From positions 1 through 6,078 of the forward strand of contig JAOZOG010000128.1 in the NCBI GenBank assembly GCA_029933395.1: a stretch of DNA of 6,078 bases, given 5' to 3'. Below, piece after piece: positions 1 to 6,078 of this stretch; position 1 is the first letter of the stretch; each line of letters begins with the position of its first letter. The translations under genes and the position numbers were made by a program. Origin of the DNA: Sulfurovaceae bacterium. Lineage in GTDB: Bacteria > Campylobacterota > Campylobacteria > Campylobacterales > Sulfurovaceae. Under the pieces are notes generated by a model that saw only the letters and a list, made by a program, of their open reading frames with translations, was not told the DNA's origin and searched no databases.

Positions 1-2
1 TC

Positions 3-113
3 GTCTTTTCACCCGAGCAGGACAAATGCAAAGAGAAAGGAAGCTGCGTCGCCGTTACCGGTGCTTTTGGGCTGACGATCTGCTCGGAGGCAATTAAAAA
101 ATTATTAAAATAG
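3..113 (+). CDS. C-terminal end of a ThiF/HesA/MoeB-fold E1-like protein, probably TcdA (partial)
   Basis: Reading frame 3 is open from the window edge to a TAG at 111-113 and gives 36 residues, beginning VFSPEQDKCK and ending EAIKKLLK. The pattern FSPE, then a short Cys/Lys-rich stretch, then GSCVAVTGAFGL and a closing amphipathic helix resembles the tail of the TcdA (CsdL/YgdL) branch of ThiF-like enzymes. In that branch an FS-E segment is followed by GS-x-x-x-VT-x-x-FG and a final helix. TcdA uses ATP to dehydrate N6-threonylcarbamoyladenosine at tRNA position 37 to its cyclic form. The adenylation domain lies outside the window, so ATP-binding residues cannot be checked. Three cysteines fall in this short tail. 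The other two forward frames hit stops by base 96 and give less protein-like sequence. That a gene ends here is fairly secure; the family name is recalled from pattern and only moderately certain. No convincing hairpin terminator follows. Confidence 0.55.
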   Translation, partial: VFSPEQDKCKEKGSCVAVTGAFGLTICSEAIKKLLK

Positions 114-147
114 GCATTTTTCCGATACAAGCTTCCGCAAAACGCCC

Positions 148-176
148 TTCATTTTTTTCTCTTTTTACTCTATAAT
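148..176 (+). promoter_or_regulatory. Sigma70-type promoter for the NlpC/P60 gene
   Basis: A perfect TATAAT lies at 171-176, about 40 bases before the start codon. The position 17 bases upstream reads TTCATT (148-153), a poor -35 match, but the spacer is strongly T-rich (runs at 151-158 and 162-166). A strong -10 with T-rich upstream DNA instead of a -35 box is the usual arrangement in Campylobacterota. Transcription would start near 183-184, giving a leader of about 35 bases. This suggests the NlpC/P60 gene is transcribed independently of the gene ending at 113. Confidence 0.7.
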
Positions 177-206
177 AGATCAAATTTCAATCGTATCAAA
201 AAGTAA

Positions 207-212
207 AAGGAG
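207..212 (+). promoter_or_regulatory. Ribosome binding site of the NlpC/P60 gene
   Basis: AAGGAG sits five bases before the ATG at 218. This is a strong Shine-Dalgarno match at usable spacing. It fixes the start, which also places a signal-peptide-like sequence directly at the N-terminus. Confidence 0.8.
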
Positions 213-217
213 ACTTA

Positions 218-778
218 ATGAAGCGTATTTTAGCCCCGGCATTTCTCTGCAGCAGCCTACTGGTCGCCAAAAGTGTTCCCATCAAGGCCTCCCTCTCGTT
301 AGGCAAAAACAGTGATATCGTCATCATCAAAAAATCCAAATCCAGGCACTTCAGCAAAAAAGGGAAAGCGGTCAAGATCTTCGATCAAACACTCTGGCAC
401 TCTGATAACTCCCTGCTTCAGGAGGCAAAACACCATCTGGGCAAAGCCTATACCTGGGGAGCAGTCGGACCGGCTACGTTTGACTGTTCGGGATTTGTCT
501 GCTATGTCTGTAAGAAAAAAGGGATCGAGCTTCCGCGAACCTCAACGATGCAGGCGCAGGTAGGAAAAAAGGTGGACCGGAGCAAACTCAAAGCGGGCGA
601 CCTGCTCTTTTTTGACACCTCCAAAAAGAAGACGGGGGAGATCACCCACGTCGGTATCTATCTGGGAAACGGCAAATTCATTCATGCCAGTTCCGCCAAG
701 AAAAAAGTGATGATATCCAGCCTCAGCAAACGTTTCTATAGCAAACGTTTCAGGATCGCGAGACGGTTGGGGGAGTAG
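218..778 (+). CDS. Secreted NlpC/P60 family peptidoglycan endopeptidase
   Basis: This is a complete 186-residue protein. Residues 1-24 form a short basic then hydrophobic leader ending IKA, a plausible Sec signal peptide. Cys11 does not fit a lipobox (it is preceded by AFL), so a lipoprotein is unlikely. Residues 30-65 are lysine-rich and probably a linker. Residues 66-184 form the NlpC/P60 papain-like domain: FDCSGF gives catalytic Cys90, ITHVGIYLG gives His144, and KFIHASS gives His156, so the Cys-His-His triad is intact. LPRTST and AGDLLFF are further family signatures. Relatives (Spr/MepS, NlpC) cut the D-Glu to meso-diaminopimelate bond in peptidoglycan stem peptides in the periplasm; that specificity is inferred. 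There is no LysM or SH3 domain, so it resembles the short single-domain class. Cys95 and Cys98 near the catalytic Cys are unusual. TTA and CTA leucine codons occur in its first 28 codons, unlike ccsBA. It converges with ccsBA across 176 bases. Confidence 0.92.
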   Translation: MKRILAPAFLCSSLLVAKSVPIKASLSLGKNSDIVIIKKSKSRHFSKKGKAVKIFDQTLWHSDNSLLQEAKHHLGKAYTWGAVGPATFDCSGFVCYVCKKKGIELPRTSTMQAQVGKKVDRSKLKAGDLLFFDTSKKKTGEITHVGIYLGNGKFIHASSAKKKVMISSLSKRFYSKRFRIARRLGE

Positions 779-805
779 CCCAACAAGGGTACGGGGTATC
801 TTCAT

Positions 806-891
806 AACAAAAACTTGGAATCGAGTGCTTCAGCCTCGCCTGTGTGCAGTTTTTTTACTTGCACAATGCGGGGCTGAAGCCTCCGACTCCA
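806..891 (-). terminator. Probable rho-independent terminator of ccsBA
   Basis: Read on the minus strand, a long hairpin (stem arms 891-860 and 848-816) begins about 63 bases after the ccsBA stop. Two bases after its base comes a run of five T (813-809), then G and two more T. On the plus strand the hairpin is followed by purine-rich, mixed sequence with no T tract, so it suits ccsBA and not the NlpC/P60 gene. The stem is much longer than a usual intrinsic terminator, so a repeat element serving as a terminator is an alternative view. Confidence 0.55.
816..891. repeat. Large imperfect palindrome, REP/MITE-like
   Basis: The arms at 816-848 and 860-891 are imperfect reverse complements around an 11-base loop that contains seven T (850-856). 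Paired blocks are 816-819 with 888-891, 821-823 with 884-886, 827-835 with 872-880 (nine pairs, core GCTTCAGCC with GGCTGAAGC), 837-839 with 868-870, and 843-848 with 860-865. G-U pairs and small internal loops lie between the blocks. About 27 of some 33 positions pair. An inverted repeat this long and imperfect between convergent genes resembles dispersed extragenic palindromes. No second copy is visible in this window. Confidence 0.6.
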
Positions 892-954
892 GAGAGATGG
901 CAATATTCAACCCAAGGGTCGGGAAAAGATTCCCATATTAAATTTAGAAAAAAT

Positions 955-3900
955 CTATCCTGCTTTCAGATTCCTCTTTCTTGCTGCCAACAGTGTCAAT
1001 ATCAATAAACCGGCGATACTGTACCATGCCCACATCGGGAAGGGGATCGGATCTCCTGCTGCGTAGGAGTGGAGGCCCGAGAGGTAGTAGTTGACACCGA
1101 AATAGGTCATCAGTACCGAGCTGTAGGCCCAGATCGATGCGACATTGAAGACGTAGACCGAGTTGAGGGCCGGGATGAAGCGCAGGTGCAGTACTGTCGC
1201 ATAGATCAGGATCGAGACGGCAGCCCAGGTCTCCTTGGGGTCCCAGCCCCAGTAGCGACCCCAACTCTCGTTGGCCCAGACACCTCCGAGGAAGTTCCCG
1301 ATCGTCAAAAGAATCAATCCGATAATCAAACTCATCTCCGCCAGATAGGTCAGCTCTTTGATGGAGCGGTCGATATGGTTCTTCTTGTCACTGCGGAGGA
1401 TGAAAAGGATCAGGACAAAAAGCGAGAGAATCGATCCAAGACCCAGGAAACCGTCTCCGGAAATAATCGTCGCAACGTGGATCATCAACCAGTAGGATTT
1501 GAGTACGGGTACGAGATTGGTAATCTCGGGGTTGATGAAGTTCATATGCGCCACACCCATTGTGATTCCCGCCAACAGTGCCGTACCTGCCAGGGCGAAA
1601 GGAGAGTTTTTGGCCAGGATCAGTCCCGCCAGGACAGTGGAGGCAGCGATAAAGACGATCGACTCATAGGCATTACTCCATGGCGCATGCCCGGAGATGT
1701 ACCAGCGGATTCCCATACCGACGACATGGATAGTGAAACCGAAAATCAGAAGTCCCCATGCAATGCGCATCGGCCATTTGATCTTGAAACCGGGCTTGAG
1801 TACGTGGATGAAGGAGAAGATCAGCAGCCCCAGTCCGATCAGGAGATAGAGCGGTACCAATTTGCCGAAAAGACCCAAATTGTTGTAGATGATCTCCATT
1901 TTGATATGGCGCTCACTCGGGATCACTTTGCCGCCGTAAAACTTCTGGTATTTGGCGATGACATCGAGTGCCTCGTTGGCTTTTTTCCACTTGCCTGTCT
2001 TGAGGCCCTCGTCGATACTCTGGAAGTAGCTCATCGTGATGAGCTGCACCATCTGGCTCTCTTTTCCGGGGAAGCTCTTGATCGCCTCGACCGGGGAGAG
2101 CCATTTGTTATTTTTGTCGTTGGGCAGAGGATAGATGTTGAGCAGAGTTCCGGTATAGACCATATAGGCGACATTGACACGCTCGTCCACCTTGATCAGC
2201 TCTTTGTCGTATTGACTCTTGTCGAGTGGTTTTTTGCGCACCGCTTCACTGACCGCTTTGTAGATCTTGTACCCCTCTTCTCCTTTGGTGAAAAAGTCAG
2301 AAAATTTCGCGTACTTCGTCTCTTTGGGCAGGCCCAGTTCGACGGCGATTTTGGGATGGCCGATTTTGATCATCGCGACATCCTGATAGAGGTTGGGCTT
2401 GGTGATCATCCCCAACAGCACCTGATCGCGACTGAGACCGAGGATCGACGTCTTGCCCGTAATCTTGGTCACGACCTCTTCGGCCAATGTATCCATCGGC
2501 TTCATACGCCCCTGGCGATCCTGTACCACGAGATGTCCAAACTTATCCGCATGAGCATAGTCATACTTGCTGATCAGATCAAGCACTTTGGGGTCAGCCG
2601 TGACCGATGCTGCCTGCAGCGGCGTTCCATAAATCGTGGCCAGCAGGACGGCGGCGATAGCGATCGCACCATGCTGAAGCTTCTTGGTTCTTCTGTAGAG
2701 CTGCTGAAATCTTCCATTGTGGATCACCAGAGACCAGAACATCCCCACCATCAGCAGCAGATACCCGATATAGGTCGGAAGGGTTCCCGGGTCGTGGTTG
2801 ACAGAGAGAACCGTTCCTTTCTCATCCGGATCATAGGAGGATTGGAAAAAGCGGTAGTTGCGGTGGTCGAGGACATGGTTCATATAGATACGGAATGGCT
2901 CTTCGATTCCCTTCTCTTTGTCGATCAGGACCACATCACTGGCATAGGAGGAGGGAGTCATCGAACCAGGATAGCGCTCCAGATCGAACTTGACCAGTTT
3001 GAGCGCGAAAGGAAGCGGAATGATCTTGGCCCCGAAAGAGACGGTCGCTGTGACACCGTCAAGTGTCACACTGTGGGGCTCCCCGACTCTTCCCTTTCCG
3101 ACCAGCAGATCGACTGTTTTGCTCTGTTCCCCCGCACTCAGTCTCAGACGCAACAGTTCGGGTTTGCCGCTTTTTGGCTTCAGGCCATTGGATTCATACT
3201 TGACGACAGCATGGTCATGAGCGGCTTTGAGTACGATAGCATTGCTGCCAAATCGATAGAGATATCGGGTCTGGAGCGGATGTGTGCCCGGCTCGATCTC
3301 TCCGCTGCTTTTGTCGTCCATCTTGAGGTACTGTATCGGATAGTTTGTCGTGACTGCCAGACTGCCGTTTTTGTCGCTGATGACAAATTGCGGTTTGCTG
3401 CTGGAGGTCTTGGCATTGAAGGTGACAACGAAACTGCCGGCATCATACTCTCCGCCATCGGCAAGTGCAATATTTCTGCTGCTGCCATCACCACCAACCA
3501 GTTTGAATTCAAGTATTTTTCCGCCTTTGGGATCATCGACGACCTTCTTGTAGGCATTGGGCTTGTAGTCGACGAGTTCGACCCTGACCTTCTTCTCCCC
3601 TGCGGAGAGTGTTTCACTGAGATGGTTTGGCGTCATCGAAGAGAGATAGAGCTGCTTCTCGTAATGCCTCTTCTCTTTGCCGTCATCGAGCGTCACCTGC
3701 AGGACACGGACGTCGGAAACCATTTGATTGCTCTGGGAACCCTCACGGATATGCATAATACCTTCATAGCCGACGAAACGCGTCAAGAGTGCCCCGATCG
3801 CGATGATGACAAAAGAGAAGTGGAAGAGGAAAACAGGGAAACGGTTTTTGTAGGATTTGAATTTCAGCATATTGTAGATCAAAACGATAATAAAATAGAA

Positions 3901-4053
3901 GAGAAGAAATTCAAACCAGTGGGCGTTGTAGACCAGTGCTCTGGCTGTTTGCGTACCGTAATCGTTTTCGATGAAAGTCGCTACGCCTATCGTAATTCCG
4001 AAGATGAACATCAGCGCGACTGCCACCTTCATCGATAATAATTTTTTAATCAT
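955..4053 (-). CDS. ccsBA: Fused cytochrome c synthetase CcsBA (ResB-CcsA), system II cytochrome c biogenesis
   Basis: CcsBA moves heme across the inner membrane and attaches it to CXXCH cysteines of apocytochromes c in the periplasm. Numbering here starts from the ATG at 4074 (1039 residues). The ResB half has membrane segments near 16-34, 51-70 and 79-98, a large periplasmic region at 100-430, and a segment near 433-452. A further hydrophobic segment (468-488) leads to a soluble region (490-733). The CcsA half has membrane segments from about 737 to the end. The WWD heme-binding motif is intact at 931-950 (GVWANESW and YWGWDPKE). Histidines fit the family pattern: His85 in the ResB membrane part, His866 (WLMIHV) before WWD, His963 and His1002 after it. 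Spacings 866-963-1002 match those I recall for Helicobacter CcsBA. I prefer the ATG at 4053 (residue 8): it gives the usual MIKKLL start, puts the membrane histidine at 78, and leaves room for a leader. The ATG at 4074 has no Shine-Dalgarno. polA lies upstream on the same strand. Confidence 0.95.
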   Translation of the reverse strand: MIKKLLSMKVAVALMFIFGITIGVATFIENDYGTQTARALVYNAHWFEFLLFYFIIVLIYNMLKFKSYKNRFPVFLFHFSFVIIAIGALLTRFVGYEGIMHIREGSQSNQMVSDVRVLQVTLDDGKEKRHYEKQLYLSSMTPNHLSETLSAGEKKVRVELVDYKPNAYKKVVDDPKGGKILEFKLVGGDGSSRNIALADGGEYDAGSFVVTFNAKTSSSKPQFVISDKNGSLAVTTNYPIQYLKMDDKSSGEIEPGTHPLQTRYLYRFGSNAIVLKAAHDHAVVKYESNGLKPKSGKPELLRLRLSAGEQSKTVDLLVGKGRVGEPHSVTLDGVTATVSFGAKIIPLPFALKLVKFDLERYPGSMTPSSYASDVVLIDKEKGIEEPFRIYMNHVLDHRNYRFFQSSYDPDEKGTVLSVNHDPGTLPTYIGYLLLMVGMFWSLVIHNGRFQQLYRRTKKLQHGAIAIAAVLLATIYGTPLQAASVTADPKVLDLISKYDYAHADKFGHLVVQDRQGRMKPMDTLAEEVVTKITGKTSILGLSRDQVLLGMITKPNLYQDVAMIKIGHPKIAVELGLPKETKYAKFSDFFTKGEEGYKIYKAVSEAVRKKPLDKSQYDKELIKVDERVNVAYMVYTGTLLNIYPLPNDKNNKWLSPVEAIKSFPGKESQMVQLITMSYFQSIDEGLKTGKWKKANEALDVIAKYQKFYGGKVIPSERHIKMEIIYNNLGLFGKLVPLYLLIGLGLLIFSFIHVLKPGFKIKWPMRIAWGLLIFGFTIHVVGMGIRWYISGHAPWSNAYESIVFIAASTVLAGLILAKNSPFALAGTALLAGITMGVAHMNFINPEITNLVPVLKSYWLMIHVATIISGDGFLGLGSILSLFVLILFILRSDKKNHIDRSIKELTYLAEMSLIIGLILLTIGNFLGGVWANESWGRYWGWDPKETWAAVSILIYATVLHLRFIPALNSVYVFNVASIWAYSSVLMTYFGVNYYLSGLHSYAAGDPIPFPMWAWYSIAGLLILTLLAARKRNLKAG

Positions 4054-4060
4054 CTGCCCC

Positions 4061-4092
4061 ATACCCCTTGTCATCTGAATAATGTGGGGTAT
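4061..4092. repeat. Seven-base perfect inverted repeat around the ccsBA start region
   Basis: ATACCCC at 4061-4067 and GGGGTAT at 4086-4092 are exact reverse complements separated by 18 bases. On the minus strand the outer ATG (4074) lies in the loop, and the downstream arm overlaps AAGGGG (4069-4064), the closest Shine-Dalgarno-like sequence ahead of the ATG at 4053. The upstream arm abuts the candidate -10. It could be an operator, an RNA hairpin in read-through transcripts, or chance. Confidence 0.4.
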
Positions 4093-4119
4093 TCTAGTCT
4101 TTTTCGTCTTTAAACAGCG
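4091..4119 (-). promoter_or_regulatory. Weak candidate promoter for ccsBA
   Basis: On the minus strand TAGAAT (4096-4091) resembles a -10 box, preceded by an A-rich spacer; the -35 position (CGCTGT, 4119-4114) matches poorly. Transcription would begin near 4084. That leaves about 30 bases before the ATG at 4053 but only about 10 before the ATG at 4074, which favours the inner start. The match is modest, and co-transcription from polA is an equally good explanation. Confidence 0.3.
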
Positions 4120-4152
4120 GCTTAATCGGGGCTTAGGGTGTCTCCTTAAAGT

Positions 4153-6078
4153 TTATTTAAGTTCACCCCAGCTCATCCCTTCGCTGACGGAACACTCCAG
4201 TGGAACCTTCAGCTCCATAATGTGTGCCATCGTATAGGCAAAACGCTTGCTGATCTCGGCTGTCTTCTCCTCTCTCACCTCGAAAATCAGCTCATCGTGG
4301 ATCTGCAAAAGCATCGCGGCATCCAGCTCCTCTTCGAGTATCATCCGGTCGATATCGAGCATCGAGAGCTTGATCAGATCGGCAGCGGAGCCCTGGAAGA
4401 CCGTGTTGACCGATTCACGCATAAACGCCGCTTTCTGCATCCCGTTGGCATTGTCATAATCGAACATTCTGCGTCTTCCCAGAATCGTTTCGACATAGCC
4501 CTGCTCTTTGACGCGCTCCTGTATCCCTTCGAGGAAGTGTTTGACCGTCGGAAAGGTGGCGAAGTAGTTCTGAATAATCTCTTTCGCTTCTGTCGTCGTG
4601 ATCCCCAACTCATCGGCCAGCTTGCGACTTCCCATACCATAGAGGAGTCCAAAGTTGATCGACTTGGCAAAATTCCGTTTCGCCTTCGCTTCCGCTTCGC
4701 CAAAAAGCTTCCTGGCCGTCGTCATATGGATATCTTCTCCCTTTTCGAAAGCTTCCATCAGTGCCCTGTCTCCGGAGAAGTGTGCCAGAAGCCTCAGCTC
4801 GATCTGAGAGTAGTCGATACTTACCAGACGATACCCCTCTTTGGCGACGAAAGCCTCCCGCACGCTTCGGCCCAGTGCCGACCGGACAGGAATATTCTGC
4901 AGATTGGGGTCCTTGGAGCTCAGCCGCCCTGTTGCCGTGCCTGTCTGTAGAAAGGAGGTATAAATACGGCTCTGGGGGTCTTTTTTCGAGAGTTTCAACA
5001 GAGGATCGACGTAGGTTGAAAGCATCTTCTGGTTCTCCCGGTAAGCCAGGAGTTTTCCGATCACGGGATGCTCACCCTCCAGGGAGCGCAATACTGCCTC
5101 GTTCGTACTGTAACCTGTCTTGGTCTTCTTGCCACCCTTGAGCCCCAGCTTCTGAAAGAGGATCACTCCGAGCTGCTGGGTGGATTTGATATTGAACTCA
5201 CTCTCCGTCAACGCATAGATCTCTTCGGTCAACGCCTTCAGTGTCCCGCTCAATTTCTCCTGGAGCTGATGGAGCTTCTCCTGATCTACTTTGATGCCTT
5301 TTCTCTCCATTCGGATCAGGACATTGATAAAGGGGTATTCGACACGCTTCGCTTCATCCAGCAGAGGCTCGAGACTGGCAAGCTCCATCGCTTTTTTCAG
5401 GCTGAAGTAGAGCAGCCGGGTCATCCAGGCATCCTCTGCAGCATAAAAGGTCGCCTCCTGGATATCGACCGACGAAAAGTTCTCCCCTTTTTTGACCATC
5501 TCTTTGAAGGGTTTCATCTCATAGTGGAAAAAACGCTTGGCCAGGGTATCGAGTCCGACTTTGCTGCCGGGATTGCTCAGCCAGGCCATCAGCATCGTAT
5601 CGGCATAAGGGATGAGTTCTTCAAAACCGTAACCATTGTAAAGCAGAGAGAGGTCGAATTTGAGGTTCTGGCCAACGATCTTGTGCTTCATCAGCCGTTG
5701 AAGCGCTGCCACTGCCTCCTCGACGGAGAGCTGATCGCCCACACCCAGATAGCTGTGCCCCACAGGCACATAGTAGGCGCGCTTCTCATCCATACAGAAA
5801 CTGAAACCGACCATTCCGGCCGTTCTGGTATCCAGGCCTGTTGTCTCCGTATCGAATGCCACGATCGTCTCTTCACCGATCTCGTCGATCACCCTATTGA
5901 GCTTCTCGGCACTGTCAAGGGTGATCGCTTCGAAGGTCAATCGCTTCTCGATGGTAGACGGTGTCGCGCAGTCAGGCTGCATCGTTTCATTCTGCATCCC
6001 TATCAGCGCTTTTTTGATCGCCTGCCGCATCTCGAAACGCTCGAAATCATTGATCAGGCAGCTGAGATAGTTTTTCTC
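4153..6078 (-). CDS. polA: DNA polymerase I, proofreading and polymerase domains (5' end outside window)
   Basis: The frame is open from the window edge to TAA at 4155-4153 and gives 641 residues. The first in-window ATG (6030) is internal, since 16 further codons upstream remain open. Numbering from that Met, the 3'-5' exonuclease domain spans about 33-215 with Asp60 and Glu62 (FDTETTGLD), Asp126 (QNLKFD), and Tyr196/Asp200 (YAAED), so all five catalytic positions are present. The family A polymerase domain follows: TGTATGRLSS (363-372), motif A with Asp406 (DYSQIELR), O-helix Arg452, Lys456, Phe460 and Tyr464, and motif C His578-Asp579-Glu580. The distance from the first catalytic Asp to the C-terminus (565 residues) is close to that of E. 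coli Pol I. The missing part is therefore the roughly 280-residue 5'-nuclease domain. It fills gaps and replaces RNA primers in repair and Okazaki fragment processing in the cytoplasm. Phe at 460 is the usual residue that disfavours dideoxynucleotides. ccsBA follows downstream on the same strand. Confidence 0.97.
   Translation of the reverse strand, partial: EKNYLSCLINDFERFEMRQAIKKALIGMQNETMQPDCATPSTIEKRLTFEAITLDSAEKLNRVIDEIGEETIVAFDTETTGLDTRTAGMVGFSFCMDEKRAYYVPVGHSYLGVGDQLSVEEAVAALQRLMKHKIVGQNLKFDLSLLYNGYGFEELIPYADTMLMAWLSNPGSKVGLDTLAKRFFHYEMKPFKEMVKKGENFSSVDIQEATFYAAEDAWMTRLLYFSLKKAMELASLEPLLDEAKRVEYPFINVLIRMERKGIKVDQEKLHQLQEKLSGTLKALTEEIYALTESEFNIKSTQQLGVILFQKLGLKGGKKTKTGYSTNEAVLRSLEGEHPVIGKLLAYRENQKMLSTYVDPLLKLSKKDPQSRIYTSFLQTGTATGRLSSKDPNLQNIPVRSALGRSVREAFVAKEGYRLVSIDYSQIELRLLAHFSGDRALMEAFEKGEDIHMTTARKLFGEAEAKAKRNFAKSINFGLLYGMGSRKLADELGITTTEAKEIIQNYFATFPTVKHFLEGIQERVKEQGYVETILGRRRMFDYDNANGMQKAAFMRESVNTVFQGSAADLIKLSMLDIDRMILEEELDAAMLLQIHDELIFEVREEKTAEISKRFAYTMAHIMELKVPLECSVSEGMSWGELK

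Noticed and set aside
26..96. Short plus-strand frame starting MQRERK
   Set aside because: It is very short and arginine-rich, with no Shine-Dalgarno. The alternative frame gives a protein-like tail with the ThiF-family pattern.
248..250. Cys11 of the NlpC/P60 protein as a lipoprotein anchor
   Set aside because: The three preceding residues are AFL, which do not fit a lipobox, and a normal signal peptide with a later IKA site fits better.
542..805. 87-residue minus-strand frame overlapping the end of the NlpC/P60 gene
   Set aside because: It is opposite the catalytic domain of a well-supported gene and has no recognisable domain or ribosome binding site.
921..934. GGGA/TCCC hairpin as a plus-strand terminator for the NlpC/P60 gene
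   Set aside because: Only four pairs with a six-base loop and a mixed AT sequence after it; not distinguishable from chance.
3180..3617. 145-residue minus-strand open frame inside ccsBA
   Set aside because: It is a frame-shifted copy of the ccsBA strand with low-complexity Ser/Arg/Pro composition; the ccsBA frame is continuous through it, so there is no frameshift to explain.
1069..4038. 989-residue plus-strand open frame as a protein-coding gene
   Set aside because: It lies wholly inside ccsBA in the codon-registered antisense phase, has no ribosome binding site or family motif, and ccsBA has clear heme-binding motifs. Codon bias explains the openness.
4145..4161. CTTAAA/TTTAAG inverted repeat over the polA stop as a terminator
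   Set aside because: Six A/T-rich pairs around a five-base loop are too weak and no T tract follows on the minus strand.
4222..4950. 242-residue plus-strand open frame over polA
   Set aside because: Same codon-registered antisense phase as the ccsBA shadow, located opposite the conserved polymerase motifs, with no domain of its own.
1..6078. Novel multi-gene system, CRISPR array, tRNA/rRNA or transposase gene
   Set aside because: No direct repeat array, no tRNA-like fold and no transposase or nuclease system motifs were seen on either strand; the genes present are recognisable housekeeping families with unrelated roles.

Overview
The window reads as an ordinary housekeeping stretch of a bacterial chromosome, most likely from a Campylobacterota (epsilonproteobacterial) species with a base composition near half GC by eye, such as the Sulfurovum/Nitratifractor side of the phylum. 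The main evidence is a single-chain CcsBA (ResB-CcsA fusion) cytochrome c synthetase, typical of this phylum. The T-rich promoter with a perfect TATAAT and almost no -35 box also fits. The genus is inference only.

Layout: bases 3-113 (+) hold the last 36 codons of a gene that looks like a ThiF/TcdA-type E1-like enzyme. A promoter (TATAAT at 171-176) and a clear ribosome binding site lead into a complete gene at 218-778 (+) for a secreted NlpC/P60 cell-wall endopeptidase. A 176-base convergent intergenic region follows and holds a large imperfect palindrome (816-891), which probably terminates ccsBA and may be a dispersed repeat. On the minus strand, ccsBA (about 955-4053) encodes a very large membrane protein for heme delivery and c-type cytochrome assembly. 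Upstream of it on the same strand is polA (4153 to the window end), which lacks its N-terminal 5'-nuclease domain only because the window stops.

The four genes belong to separate processes: tRNA modification (if the TcdA reading is right), peptidoglycan remodelling, cytochrome c maturation, and DNA repair/replication. Nothing shows that they form one functional system. polA and ccsBA are co-directional with a 99-base gap (78 if the farther ccsBA start is used). That gap contains a weak promoter candidate, an orphan Shine-Dalgarno-like sequence, and an inverted repeat around the ccsBA start, so partial read-through from polA is possible.

I found no mobile element gene, tRNA, rRNA, CRISPR array or new multi-gene system. 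The most worthwhile leads are the intergenic palindrome, the inverted repeat over the ccsBA start, the complete absence of TTA, CTA and TCA codons over 989 codons of ccsBA (which creates a giant spurious antisense ORF), the signal-peptide-like segment inside CcsBA, and a cysteine cluster beside the NlpC/P60 active site.
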